Source: Nitrososphaeraceae archaeon (lineage in GTDB: Archaea > Thermoproteota > Nitrososphaeria > Nitrososphaerales > Nitrososphaeraceae). Taken from it: 9,444 bases of DNA. Shown piece by piece: positions 1-6,246 of the stretch. Below the pieces are notes generated by a model. It was not told the origin of the DNA and did no database searches. It was given only the letters and a program-made list of their open reading frames with translations. Positions within the stretch are counted from its first letter, which is position 1, and every line of letters begins with the position of its first letter. The stretch spans positions 1-9,444 of the forward strand of contig JAREAJ010000028.1 of the NCBI GenBank assembly GCA_029240395.1. The letters run 5' to 3'. Position numbers and translations under genes: made by a program.

Positions 1-2
1 CA

Positions 3-212
3 ATAATAGACCAACAGCTGAGAAATAATCCAACTTATTTAGAATGGCTTAAAGCTACTAAATGGGATGGAGTGTTGCCTTTGGTGACAGGAGGAGGAGG
101 AGCAGAAGGAGGTCAAGGAGTCACACCTTTTATAGAAATTCCAACTTCAAGAGCTGAAGGTACACAGGAAAGACAATCAGCATCGGCAGGAAATAGTACA
201 GCACCAGGATAA
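3..212 (+). CDS. C-terminal end of a probable prohibitin-type SPFH/Band 7 membrane protein (5' truncated by window edge)
   Basis: Only the last 69 codons are present. The frame is open from position 3 to a TAA at 210-212; the other two plus frames stop within the first 30 bases. The peptide reads LEWLKATKWDGVLPLVTGG, then a Gly-rich stretch, then PFIEIP, and ends in a polar Ser/Gly/Thr tail. The pattern K-WDG-x-LP followed by a glycine-rich segment and PFI-x-I is what I recall at the C-terminus of bacterial and archaeal prohibitin-like SPFH proteins. These are membrane-anchored scaffolds that oligomerise and often partner membrane proteases. The SPFH domain itself lies outside the window, so the family call rests on this short tail alone. 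The AEGGQG insertion between the Gly run and PFI, and the roughly 25-residue polar tail, may be lineage-specific. The nearest downstream neighbour is convergent (queC). Confidence 0.6.
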   Translation: MIDQQLRNNPTYLEWLKATKWDGVLPLVTGGGGAEGGQGVTPFIEIPTSRAEGTQERQSASAGNSTAPG

Positions 213-292
213 TCCTGCGAGACATTTGCAATTCAACTCAGGCCTGCCATTAAACTCCAACTTCCTGTAGGCAGCCGAAGTGAGTTATCCTA

Positions 293-297
293 TTTTT
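293..297 (+). terminator. T-tract, probable terminator of the SPFH-like gene
   Basis: A run of five T lies about 80 nt downstream of the TAA at 210-212. Archaeal RNA polymerase terminates at T-rich tracts without needing a hairpin. Further tracts at 394-398 and 426-435 could act as back-up sites. This is inferred from base composition only. Confidence 0.35.
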
Positions 298-502
298 CCG
301 TCAATGCTTCAAATACCATCCTGCAGATACGAAGTTTAGGAACATTGAATCAAAAGGTATAATGGAATTCCCCGTACATCCCAAGTCATAATATTTTTCT
401 CCAGCCCTAATCTTTCCAAGGTCTGTTTTTATTTTGCCTGGCCTAATCGATGATTATTTGTAAAGCAGTCATAACCCGTTAGAGGTGATATAGAGATGGT
501 GG

Positions 503-516
503 TATCTTGCAAGATA
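503..516. repeat. Perfect 14-bp palindrome downstream of queC
   Basis: TATCTTG followed directly by CAAGATA is self-complementary with no spacer. It sits 27-40 bp beyond the queC stop codon. A palindrome with no loop is more typical of a dimeric DNA-binding site than of an RNA hairpin. The half-site with its flank, GGTATCTTG, recurs at 2081-2089 just upstream of the queD promoter. Function is unknown. Confidence 0.4.
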
Positions 517-542
517 GAGTTTGAATTCCCTCGGAATAGGTC

Positions 543-1217
543 TTATGGAATTTTGTTCTTGATACTACCTAGAGCAGGGTCAGATATTCCTAGATGCTTA
601 AATGCTTTTATTCTGTTCATACAAGCATAGCACTGTCTGCAATGCTCTTCGCCTTTTCGGTGGCAACTCCAAGTCAATGCAAGAGGTACTTTCAATTTGA
701 GCGCTAGATTAATTATTTCCATTCTATCCAAGTTAGCCAGTGGCGCCAACAGATTGTATGGCTTGTTACCACAGTATAAGGAACCTTTGTTAAAAAGCGA
801 ATTCATCTGCTTGAGATATGACGCTGTCGCATCTTTAAAGAACAACCCGTCATCCCTGTTATGTCCGCCTATAATCCATTTAATATCAAGAAATTCTGCA
901 AAGTGAGCGGCGATGGAATAGAAGATAATGTTTCGTGCAGGAATATACGACGACCATCTACTATCTCTCTTTCGGGGCCCGTGTCGCCCTCCGTAAAAGT
1001 CTGATGATTCTTTAATAAAGGGAATGCTAACCTTAAGAAGCTTCGATGCATTTGCTTTCCGGGATAAAGCAATGGTTGCCTTTCTTTCATTCTCAATCCT
1101 GTCATAGTAGTCAAATGTAATTGCATAAACTCGCGAAAACTTTTCTTTTGCCCAATACAGACATGTGGCAGAGTCGAGACCCCCGGAGAGCATAACTAAA
1201 GCATTTGACTTTTTCAT
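543..1217 (-). CDS. queC: 7-cyano-7-deazaguanine (preQ0) synthase QueC
   Basis: QueC converts 7-carboxy-7-deazaguanine to preQ0 using ATP and ammonia. PreQ0 is the base inserted at tRNA position 15 on the route to archaeosine. The 224-residue product has the family's usual length and all expected marks: the PP-loop SGGLDS at residues 11-16, YIPARN at 91-96 (the VPxRN motif), GGHNRDD with FKDA at 117-130 in the substrate-binding region, and a C-terminal zinc site made of C185, C193, C196 and C199, followed by NR. No glutamine-amidotransferase domain is fused to it, so it is an ordinary QueC and not the GAT-QueC type. The ATG overlaps the queD stop as ATGA (1217-1214), so the two are very probably translationally coupled. 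The gene is last in its operon, and no clear minus-strand T-tract follows it. Confidence 0.95.
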   Translation of the reverse strand: MKKSNALVMLSGGLDSATCLYWAKEKFSRVYAITFDYYDRIENERKATIALSRKANASKLLKVSIPFIKESSDFYGGRHGPRKRDSRWSSYIPARNIIFYSIAAHFAEFLDIKWIIGGHNRDDGLFFKDATASYLKQMNSLFNKGSLYCGNKPYNLLAPLANLDRMEIINLALKLKVPLALTWSCHRKGEEHCRQCYACMNRIKAFKHLGISDPALGSIKNKIP

Positions 1218-2035
1218 AACTTGCCGGGTTTTGTTTTTGCTATAATGTGTGCTCCTTTGCTTACTCCCTCGTAAACGTATACACCTAGGGCTTCAACATT
1301 GGCAGGCATTTTCGGTGCTAGAAGCTTAATGATTTGCGAGGAAATGTTCTCAACGGTGGCTTCACCCGGTAAGAGAAATGTCGTGGTCTTTGGCAACTGT
1401 AAATTAAAGTATCCTTTTGGACCCTCAAAGGCTATTTGAAAGTGCTCGTCATCCTCGCCTTTTAGATATTGCTGGCTAATGAAGAATTTGTGATCAAGCG
1501 TGCTCAAAGCATCTTTGATTGTCCTTTTGGCCTCGCCAAAGTCCATCACTAAGTTGTCCTTCATGGTTCCAATTATCTCAACCATAACAGTTGACGTGTG
1601 GCCATGTAAAATTGAACATTTCTCTACTAGCGGCAATATATGCGCATAATCAAACGCCAAAGACGGATCCTCTATAAATATAGACCCAACCTGGCTTGAA
1701 CTAGAGCTAAATGTAAAAAATGATTCTAGCTCGTCCTGCTTAGCAGCGTGACTGGATTGTCCGATGCTCAGGACTTCAAGGGCTGGGAGCTTTCTCTTTA
1801 CTAGTTTAAATTTTTCCAGGTCAGCTTCGGAGTCTATAACCTCAACGAACCTGTCACCTATCTTGAAATCCAAATCAACAAAATTTAACCCATCCGTGAT
1901 TACCCTTGCGTTATACTCATAATTATGTCCTAAGAATGACAAAATATTGGCTATGGAATATTCTGCCCTACTTCGCAGAAGGTTGCCTCTACGGTCGAGG
2001 TATCTAAGATCGCTATCTGTTACAACCCTCTTCAT
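1214..2035 (-). CDS. queD: QueD (6-carboxy-5,6,7,8-tetrahydropterin synthase) with an N-terminal PD-(D/E)XK-like domain
   Basis: QueD acts before QueE and QueC in preQ0 synthesis, turning dihydroneopterin triphosphate into carboxytetrahydropterin. From the start chosen here (273 residues) the QueD core spans about 118-273. It shows FDYAH (zinc H132), C140 with HGH (zinc H144 and H146, the CxxxHGH pattern of QueD), VMDF near 165, the LDH catalytic pair at 180-182, PGEATVEN at 223-230, and the terminal acid E256. Residues 1-105 are an added domain. SRAEYSIANIL (E25), FVDLDF (D54 or D56) and FVEVID (E65) follow the order of a PD-(D/E)XK nuclease core, but the usual ExK reads E-V-I. A serine run (110-114) links the halves. 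The frame extends to an ATG at 2065, but TTTATA at -35 to -30 relative to 2035 favours a leaderless start at 2035. Function of the extra domain is unknown. Confidence 0.88.
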   Translation of the reverse strand: MKRVVTDSDLRYLDRRGNLLRSRAEYSIANILSFLGHNYEYNARVITDGLNFVDLDFKIGDRFVEVIDSEADLEKFKLVKRKLPALEVLSIGQSSHAAKQDELESFFTFSSSSSQVGSIFIEDPSLAFDYAHILPLVEKCSILHGHTSTVMVEIIGTMKDNLVMDFGEAKRTIKDALSTLDHKFFISQQYLKGEDDEHFQIAFEGPKGYFNLQLPKTTTFLLPGEATVENISSQIIKLLAPKMPANVEALGVYVYEGVSKGAHIIAKTKPGKL

Positions 2036-2063
2036 GCTTTTTTCTAAAGGAAGGTACCTACAC

Positions 2064-2070
2064 ATATAAA
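2064..2070 (-). promoter_or_regulatory. TATA box of the queD-queC operon
   Basis: On the minus strand TTTATAT occupies 2070 to 2064, which is -35 to -29 relative to the ATG at 2035. The spacing suits an archaeal promoter giving a leaderless or nearly leaderless transcript. It overlaps the alternative ATG at 2065, so both cannot be used from this promoter. A second A/T element (TCTATAAG) lies just upstream. Confidence 0.55.
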
Positions 2071-2230
2071 CTCTTATAGAGGTATCTTGTCGTTCTTGAT
2101 ATTTACTCGCATTACATTCAACCCACTTGTATTGACATGACGTGAGTAAAGTTCAACTATGTCCTCGTATCAGCTCTGGTGAAATGATGGGCATCAAAGG
2201 TTTGCGGTTCTTGTATTCTGCTCAAAGAAT

Positions 2231-2236
2231 TTTATA
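2231..2236 (+). promoter_or_regulatory. TATA box of the AsnB-like gene
   Basis: TTTATA lies -35 to -30 relative to the GTG at 2266, the same spacing as the queD box. A purine-rich stretch (CAAAGAA) precedes it and could serve as the BRE. It implies transcription starting near 2260-2266. Confidence 0.5.
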
Positions 2237-2265
2237 GGCTTGGATGAGTACCAGTGTTGTATTTC

Positions 2266-3030
2266 GTGGTGTTAACAAGGATTAGAAACGCTCTCTTTGC
2301 AGCAGTATTGCAGGCTATCGGTAATGAAACCCGCTTAGGGATCGCTTTCTCTGGCGGGGTTGATAGTACATTGCTTGCAAAGATTTGTAAGGATATAGGA
2401 ATAGATGCAACACTACTAACTGTAGGCTTTTCGCGGTCAAGAGATGTCACATTTTCGGGAGAGATCGCCCGTATAATGAATATGCCGCATAAGATACTCA
2501 AGTTGGATAATGAACGCTTTCATGAAGACACAAAACTTGTTTCTAAAAAAATTAGATGCAATATTACCTCACATATTGAAAATTGTATTGCATTTTTCTA
2601 CATCGGAAGACTTGCTCATGATAACAACATCCATTGCGTCTTAACAGCTAATGGATGTGATGAACTTTTCTGCGGCTATGATAGGTTTAGATCAGTTTAC
2701 CCTCAGGGCCAAACTGCTCTTATGGATCTTCTAGACGCAAAGCTTGAAAACGAGTTAGTGCTCATGCAGGAAATAAATAGAATCACAGAAGAATTTGATG
2801 TAACGGTGAAACAACCATTCCTGTTACCTGATTTTATATCCTTCGCAAAAGGCATACCGATCAACTACAAGATCAGTGGCCCGTCAGACATGGTTAGAAA
2901 GCATATTCTGAGAAAAACAGCATCAGTAATAGGTGTTCCCGCCACGTCCGTAATGCAAAGGAAGATGGCCCTCCAATATAGCTCATTGATTCATAAGGAA
3001 TTTTGCAAGGGCAATAAGGAAGCTCAGTAA
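2266..3030 (+). CDS. Stand-alone asparagine-synthetase-type PP-loop protein (no glutaminase domain)
   Basis: The product (254 residues from this start) corresponds to the C-terminal synthetase domain of AsnB. It has PP-loop SGGVDS at residues 29-34, the AsnB-type TANGCDELFCGY at 127-138, KQPFLLPDF at 182-190, and KMALQYSS at 233-240, like the lysine-containing segment of AsnB. Such domains activate a carboxylate as the acyl-AMP and transfer ammonia. The N-terminal Cys-nucleophile glutaminase domain of AsnB (some 200 residues) is absent, so ammonia must be free or supplied by another protein. The first GTG in the frame is at 2254, but it is only 18-23 nt from the TATA box; GTG 2266 fits a leaderless start. 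The gene is divergent from queDC across about 230 bp. The substrate is not known: asparagine synthesis is possible, and another amidation cannot be excluded. Confidence 0.75.
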   Translation: MVLTRIRNALFAAVLQAIGNETRLGIAFSGGVDSTLLAKICKDIGIDATLLTVGFSRSRDVTFSGEIARIMNMPHKILKLDNERFHEDTKLVSKKIRCNITSHIENCIAFFYIGRLAHDNNIHCVLTANGCDELFCGYDRFRSVYPQGQTALMDLLDAKLENELVLMQEINRITEEFDVTVKQPFLLPDFISFAKGIPINYKISGPSDMVRKHILRKTASVIGVPATSVMQRKMALQYSSLIHKEFCKGNKEAQ

Positions 3031-3045
3031 TCATTACACCATATG

Positions 3046-3060
3046 GAAAAATTTTTCTTT
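3046..3060. terminator. Bidirectional A/T palindrome between convergent genes
   Basis: GAAAAATTTTTC at 3046-3057 is a perfect 12-bp palindrome, extended by CTTT on the plus strand. It provides a T-tract for the AsnB-like gene about 20 nt past its stop and a T-tract for purB about 90 nt past its stop on the other strand. A shared terminator is inferred from this placement. Confidence 0.45.
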
Positions 3061-3140
3061 CAAAGGCAACGTCCTAGGAAGGTGCTTACCTGTTGTGTAA
3101 CTCCTAGATGAAATCTTTTGGATCGTTGTGCTAGAGTAAA

Positions 3141-4508
3141 CTAATCCAGAGAGAATTTTTGGTTGGTTTCTATAACCAGATTCTTGACTTTGTCGATGAT
3201 CTTAGACGAAGCCGATAAGTGATTCTTGGGATTAAAAAGTGAATCCAAGTCCACATCTCTTAGTTCCCTTAATAGCAAGGGATCTTTGATTATTGCATCT
3301 CGGAAGTGTTCTCTCTGCCTAAGTGCTACAAATGCCACTCTTTGAACCTCCCTGTAGGCCTCAAACCTTGGAATCCCCTTCTTTACTAGCGCCTGCAGAA
3401 CGAATTCAGCATAAATTTGCCCCCTGGTGATGTCGATGTTTGAAATTATCTTTTGCTTGTTTATCTGGAGCTCAGAGACAACCCCTGTAATCAAATTAAG
3501 CATTTCATCTATGAGAATGCCACTCATTGGAATTGTAAACCGCTCATTTGCCGAGTTGGATAGATCTCTTTCATGCCATAATGCAACATTTTCTAGACTA
3601 ACATTTACTAGGGAATGTAGTATTCTTGCAAGGGATGAAACTCTTTCACTCTTAATTGGATTCCTCTTGATTGGCACGGCGCTGCTGCCGATTTGCCCTT
3701 TCCTAAATGGTTCTTCAACCTCTGCAAGTTCGGTCCTTTGCAGATTCCTTATCTCAATTGCTATTTTGTCAAGACTTGAACCCAACAAAGCGAACAGAAA
3801 CTGCATCTCTGCGTATCCCTCCCTAGAAATAACTTGTGTAGCTGCCTCAACTGGGAATAGGCCGAGCCTCTCTGCTACAAGATCCTGTACATCCGGAGCG
3901 ATTTCTCCCATTAACGAACCTGTTCCTACAACCCCCAGTGTCTTGCATCTTAGAATTCGTTTCTTGCTCTCCTCTATTCTTTTGATATGCATTGCCATTT
4001 CAGCAGCCCAGACCGCAAATTTAAGCCCGAATGCGATTATGCTTGCGTGTTGGCCATGCGTCCTTCCGACAGCCGGCTGGTTTTGATATTCGACTGCTTT
4101 ATTGATTAGGATTTTTGCCAGGCCGGAGACTTTTGGTTCAATAATAGAAAATACATCCCTAATTTGCATCGATGTACTCGTATCTACAACATCACTACTT
4201 GTTAACCCATAATGTATCCACGGCCTTGTTCTCAATGAGCACTGTTCACCGAGGGCTTCTACCATCGCTGCTGTATCGTGGTCGCTCACGGCCTCAAGTT
4301 CTTTTATTCTTTCCAAATCCACTGAGTTTGAACTGGCAACTCTAACAATTTCTTCTGAAGCGTACGATGGAATTACGCCAAGTTGGCCTTGTGCGAGAGC
4401 AACAGTTGCTTCAAATTGTATTTGGTAGCGCATTCTTTGATCTTCTTCAAATATTTGTTTAATTTCCTTGCTCCCGTAGCGTCCCGTATCTATTGGAAGT
4501 ATAGGCAT
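3141..4508 (-). CDS. purB: Adenylosuccinate lyase PurB
   Basis: PurB catalyses two fumarate-releasing steps: SAICAR to AICAR in IMP synthesis, and adenylosuccinate to AMP. The 455 residues match the archaeal family length. Visible motifs are RYGS at 10-13 near the N-terminus, SDHDT with the catalytic-type H77, the TSSD segment at 103-106, GRTHGQHA at 148-155 (H151 probable catalytic residue), and the superfamily signature GSSAVPIKRNP at 274-284 carrying the mobile-loop serine. WHERDLSNSANER at 311-323 is also typical. The signature has Val where most members have Met, which I regard as a tolerated variant. The ATG at 4508 has TTTATT at -33 to -28, so it is probably leaderless. No other purine gene is adjacent. 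A 219-codon frame on the opposite strand is a shadow of this gene. Confidence 0.96.
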   Translation of the reverse strand: MPILPIDTGRYGSKEIKQIFEEDQRMRYQIQFEATVALAQGQLGVIPSYASEEIVRVASSNSVDLERIKELEAVSDHDTAAMVEALGEQCSLRTRPWIHYGLTSSDVVDTSTSMQIRDVFSIIEPKVSGLAKILINKAVEYQNQPAVGRTHGQHASIIAFGLKFAVWAAEMAMHIKRIEESKKRILRCKTLGVVGTGSLMGEIAPDVQDLVAERLGLFPVEAATQVISREGYAEMQFLFALLGSSLDKIAIEIRNLQRTELAEVEEPFRKGQIGSSAVPIKRNPIKSERVSSLARILHSLVNVSLENVALWHERDLSNSANERFTIPMSGILIDEMLNLITGVVSELQINKQKIISNIDITRGQIYAEFVLQALVKKGIPRFEAYREVQRVAFVALRQREHFRDAIIKDPLLLRELRDVDLDSLFNPKNHLSASSKIIDKVKNLVIETNQKFSLD

Positions 4509-4535
4509 ATTATTTGACAGACATAACTGAAGAAA

Positions 4536-4541
4536 AATAAA
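4536..4541 (-). promoter_or_regulatory. TATA box of purB
   Basis: On the minus strand TTTATT occupies 4541 to 4536, -33 to -28 from the purB ATG, preceded by ACAAGG and followed by a T-rich stretch. The spacing implies a leaderless purB mRNA. Confidence 0.5.
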
Positions 4542-4566
4542 CCTTGTCAGTGAATCTTATTGCTGT

Positions 4567-4592
4567 AAGAGCTGCAAAACAATTTTGCTCTT
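4567..4592. repeat. Stem-loop 1 in the purB-rtcB spacer
   Basis: AAGAGC (4567-4572) pairs with GCTCTT (4587-4592), and AAAA (4576-4579) pairs with TTTT (4583-4586). A 3-nt bulge TGC sits on the left arm and a CAA loop closes it. That is a 10-bp interrupted stem lying about 60-85 bp upstream of the purB start. It could be an operator or part of a structured RNA; the sequence does not decide. Confidence 0.4.
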
Positions 4593-4598
4593 GTTTAA

Positions 4599-4635
4599 GG
4601 CATTGCATTCGCATAGGGGTCTAGAGATGCATGCC
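4599..4635. repeat. Stem-loop 2 in the purB-rtcB spacer
   Basis: GGCATTGCAT (4599-4608) is complementary to ATGCATGCC (4627-4635) apart from one bulged T, giving a 9-bp stem with an 18-nt loop. It begins 6 bp after stem-loop 1. A palindromic ATTATAAT near 4665-4672 could provide a TATA box for a minus-strand RNA starting next to this stem. No known RNA family is recognised. Confidence 0.4.
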
Positions 4636-4722
4636 AACAGCAACAGTATAAGGTGTTTCAGAAGCAATTATAATCCATCTGACTGATCTTTTGAAGTTTC
4701 CTAGCCTCAGATTGGATTCGTA

Positions 4723-4728
4723 TTTATA
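4723..4728 (+). promoter_or_regulatory. TATA box of the rtcB operon
   Basis: TTTATA followed by AG lies -48 to -43 from the rtcB ATG. With the usual spacing, transcription would begin around 4752-4758, leaving a short leader of roughly 13-19 nt. No Shine-Dalgarno-like GGAGG or GGTG is seen immediately before the ATG. Confidence 0.45.
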
Positions 4729-4770
4729 AGCTCAAATATGATACGTACATGGTAATCTAAAGATAATAAT

Positions 4771-6246
4771 ATGAGTGAGTTATTGAGCAAAAGCGGTAGT
4801 TATCGCATCAAAAAAATTAGCGATTTGATATTTCAGATCGAGAAAGATGAATCTAAAGGGATGAAGGTACCCGTGACGATTTATGCAAGTGATAGCCTTA
4901 TTTCAAAAATGATCAACGATAGAACACTCGACCAGGCCGGCAATGTCGCGACCCTGCCTGGCGTAGTAAAACATGTTGTGGTTCTCCCTGACGGACACGA
5001 GGGTTACGGATTTCCGGTCGGTGGGGTTGCAGCAACGGATATGGATGAAGGTGTAGTGAGCCCTGGTGGAGTTGGTTATGATATTAACTGTGGTGTAAGA
5101 CTAATTAAAACTGGTCTGAGCGCGTCTGATTTGAGACCACATCTAAAAGATCTCGTCAATGAATTATTCAGATCTATTCCCACAGGAGTAGGGAGCGAGG
5201 GAGCATTTAGATTAACTACCTCCGAACTGGATGAATTACTAATAGAAGGAACTAATTGGGCAGTCGAACATGGATACGGATGGCAGCAGGATAAGGAAAC
5301 TTGTGAGGAAGGTGGTATGATGCCGGGAGCCGACCCAACAAGAGTATCCGAGGTTGCAAAAAAACGTGGCGCTATCCAACTTGGTAGTTTGGGCTCAGGT
5401 AATCATTTCCTGGAAGTGCAGAAGGTGGACAAAATATATGATCCGCTAGCCGCGAGTTCGATGGGCTTGGATCATGAAGGACAAATTACGATTTTAGTAC
5501 ATTGTGGTTCAAGAGGGTTTGGACATCAGGTTTGCAGCGATTACTTACGTGTCTCAGAAATTGCCTCAAAAAAGTATGGCTTCAAGTTAGCTGATAGGGA
5601 ACTTGCTTGTGTACCAAATGGCTCAACCGAGGGTAACGACTATCGCGGTGCAATGTTCTCTTCCTTAAACTTTGCATGGTGCAACAGACAAATGATCACA
5701 CACTGGACAAGAAAGGCCTTTGAGAGGATATTTAGAACAAGCGATCAGGCCCTCGAGATGGAGCTTGTTTACGATGTGTCTCACAATATTGCCAAAATAG
5801 AGCGTCATAGCGTTAACGGCGAAGGCACACGAGATTTGGTGATCCACAGGAAGGGCGCGACCAGAGCGTTCCCCGCGCAGATGCCTGAGTTGCCAGCCAG
5901 GTATTACAATATAGGGCAACCAGTAATAATTCCTGGCTCTATGGGGACGGCTAGTTGGGTTCTGAAAGGTAATAGGAAGTCATTAAATTTGAGTTTTGGA
6001 TCTACAGCTCATGGTGCTGGTAGGATGATGTCAAGATCTGCCGCTAAGCGAATGCATTCTGTAGATGAAGTGAAAAAGATTCTGGAGATGAGAGGTGTAT
6101 ACATCAAGTCCTCGACAAAAGATGGCATAGTTGAAGAAGCCCCAGAGGCCTATAAAGATGTGGATGCTGTGGTCGATGTCTCCGATTCATTAGGTATAGC
6201 CACGAAGGTTGCAAGACTTGTTCCTTTGGGGGTGATAAAAGGTTAG
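4771..6246 (+). CDS. rtcB: RtcB, tRNA-splicing / RNA-repair 3'-phosphate ligase
   Basis: RtcB joins RNA 2',3'-cyclic-phosphate or 3'-phosphate ends to 5'-OH ends using GTP and manganese. In archaea it is the ligase that seals tRNA exons after intron excision. The 491-residue protein is full length and carries the whole active site: GYDINCGVR (D104 and C107 as metal ligands), GSGNHF (N211, H212), VHCGSRGFGHQ (H244), DVSHNIAK (H338), and STAHGAGR with H414 as the histidine that becomes guanylylated. These sit 9-10 residues beyond the equivalents I recall for Pyrococcus horikoshii RtcB. No intein interrupts it. The first ATG in the frame follows the TATA box at a sensible distance. The stop TAG shares its G with the GTG start of the next gene. 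Archease, the usual activator, is not in this window. Confidence 0.97.
   Translation: MSELLSKSGSYRIKKISDLIFQIEKDESKGMKVPVTIYASDSLISKMINDRTLDQAGNVATLPGVVKHVVVLPDGHEGYGFPVGGVAATDMDEGVVSPGGVGYDINCGVRLIKTGLSASDLRPHLKDLVNELFRSIPTGVGSEGAFRLTTSELDELLIEGTNWAVEHGYGWQQDKETCEEGGMMPGADPTRVSEVAKKRGAIQLGSLGSGNHFLEVQKVDKIYDPLAASSMGLDHEGQITILVHCGSRGFGHQVCSDYLRVSEIASKKYGFKLADRELACVPNGSTEGNDYRGAMFSSLNFAWCNRQMITHWTRKAFERIFRTSDQALEMELVYDVSHNIAKIERHSVNGEGTRDLVIHRKGATRAFPAQMPELPARYYNIGQPVIIPGSMGTASWVLKGNRKSLNLSFGSTAHGAGRMMSRSAAKRMHSVDEVKKILEMRGVYIKSSTKDGIVEEAPEAYKDVDAVVDVSDSLGIATKVARLVPLGVIKG

Larger units (their letters stand above)
213..542. other. Intergenic region with no recognisable gene
   Basis: These 330 bases separate two convergent genes, the SPFH-like gene and queC. 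I find no credible reading frame and no tRNA. A T-arm-like string near 517-530 lacks the invariant C56 and a pairing stem. The region holds three plus-strand T-tracts (293-297, 394-398, 426-435) and one perfect 14-bp palindrome (503-516), listed separately. It is otherwise featureless to me. Confidence 0.6.

Noticed and set aside
515..545. Possible tRNA T-arm (GTTTGAATTCC)
   Set aside because: It lacks the invariant C56, the flanking bases do not form a five-pair T stem, and no D arm, anticodon arm or acceptor stem can be drawn on either strand.
2165..2215. Possible C/D-box guide RNA (box C-like ATGATGG)
   Set aside because: The box differs from RUGAUGA at the last base and no properly placed D or D' CUGA box follows.
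2232..2501. An 89-codon minus-strand frame over the start of the AsnB-like gene
   Set aside because: It overlaps the PP-loop coding region antisense, has no motif, and would run across the promoter of the plus-strand gene.
3427..4086. A 219-codon open frame on the plus strand, opposite purB
   Set aside because: It lies wholly inside purB, whose catalytic motifs are intact. The translated product is Ser/Leu/Ile-rich with no recognisable motif, as expected of an antisense shadow.
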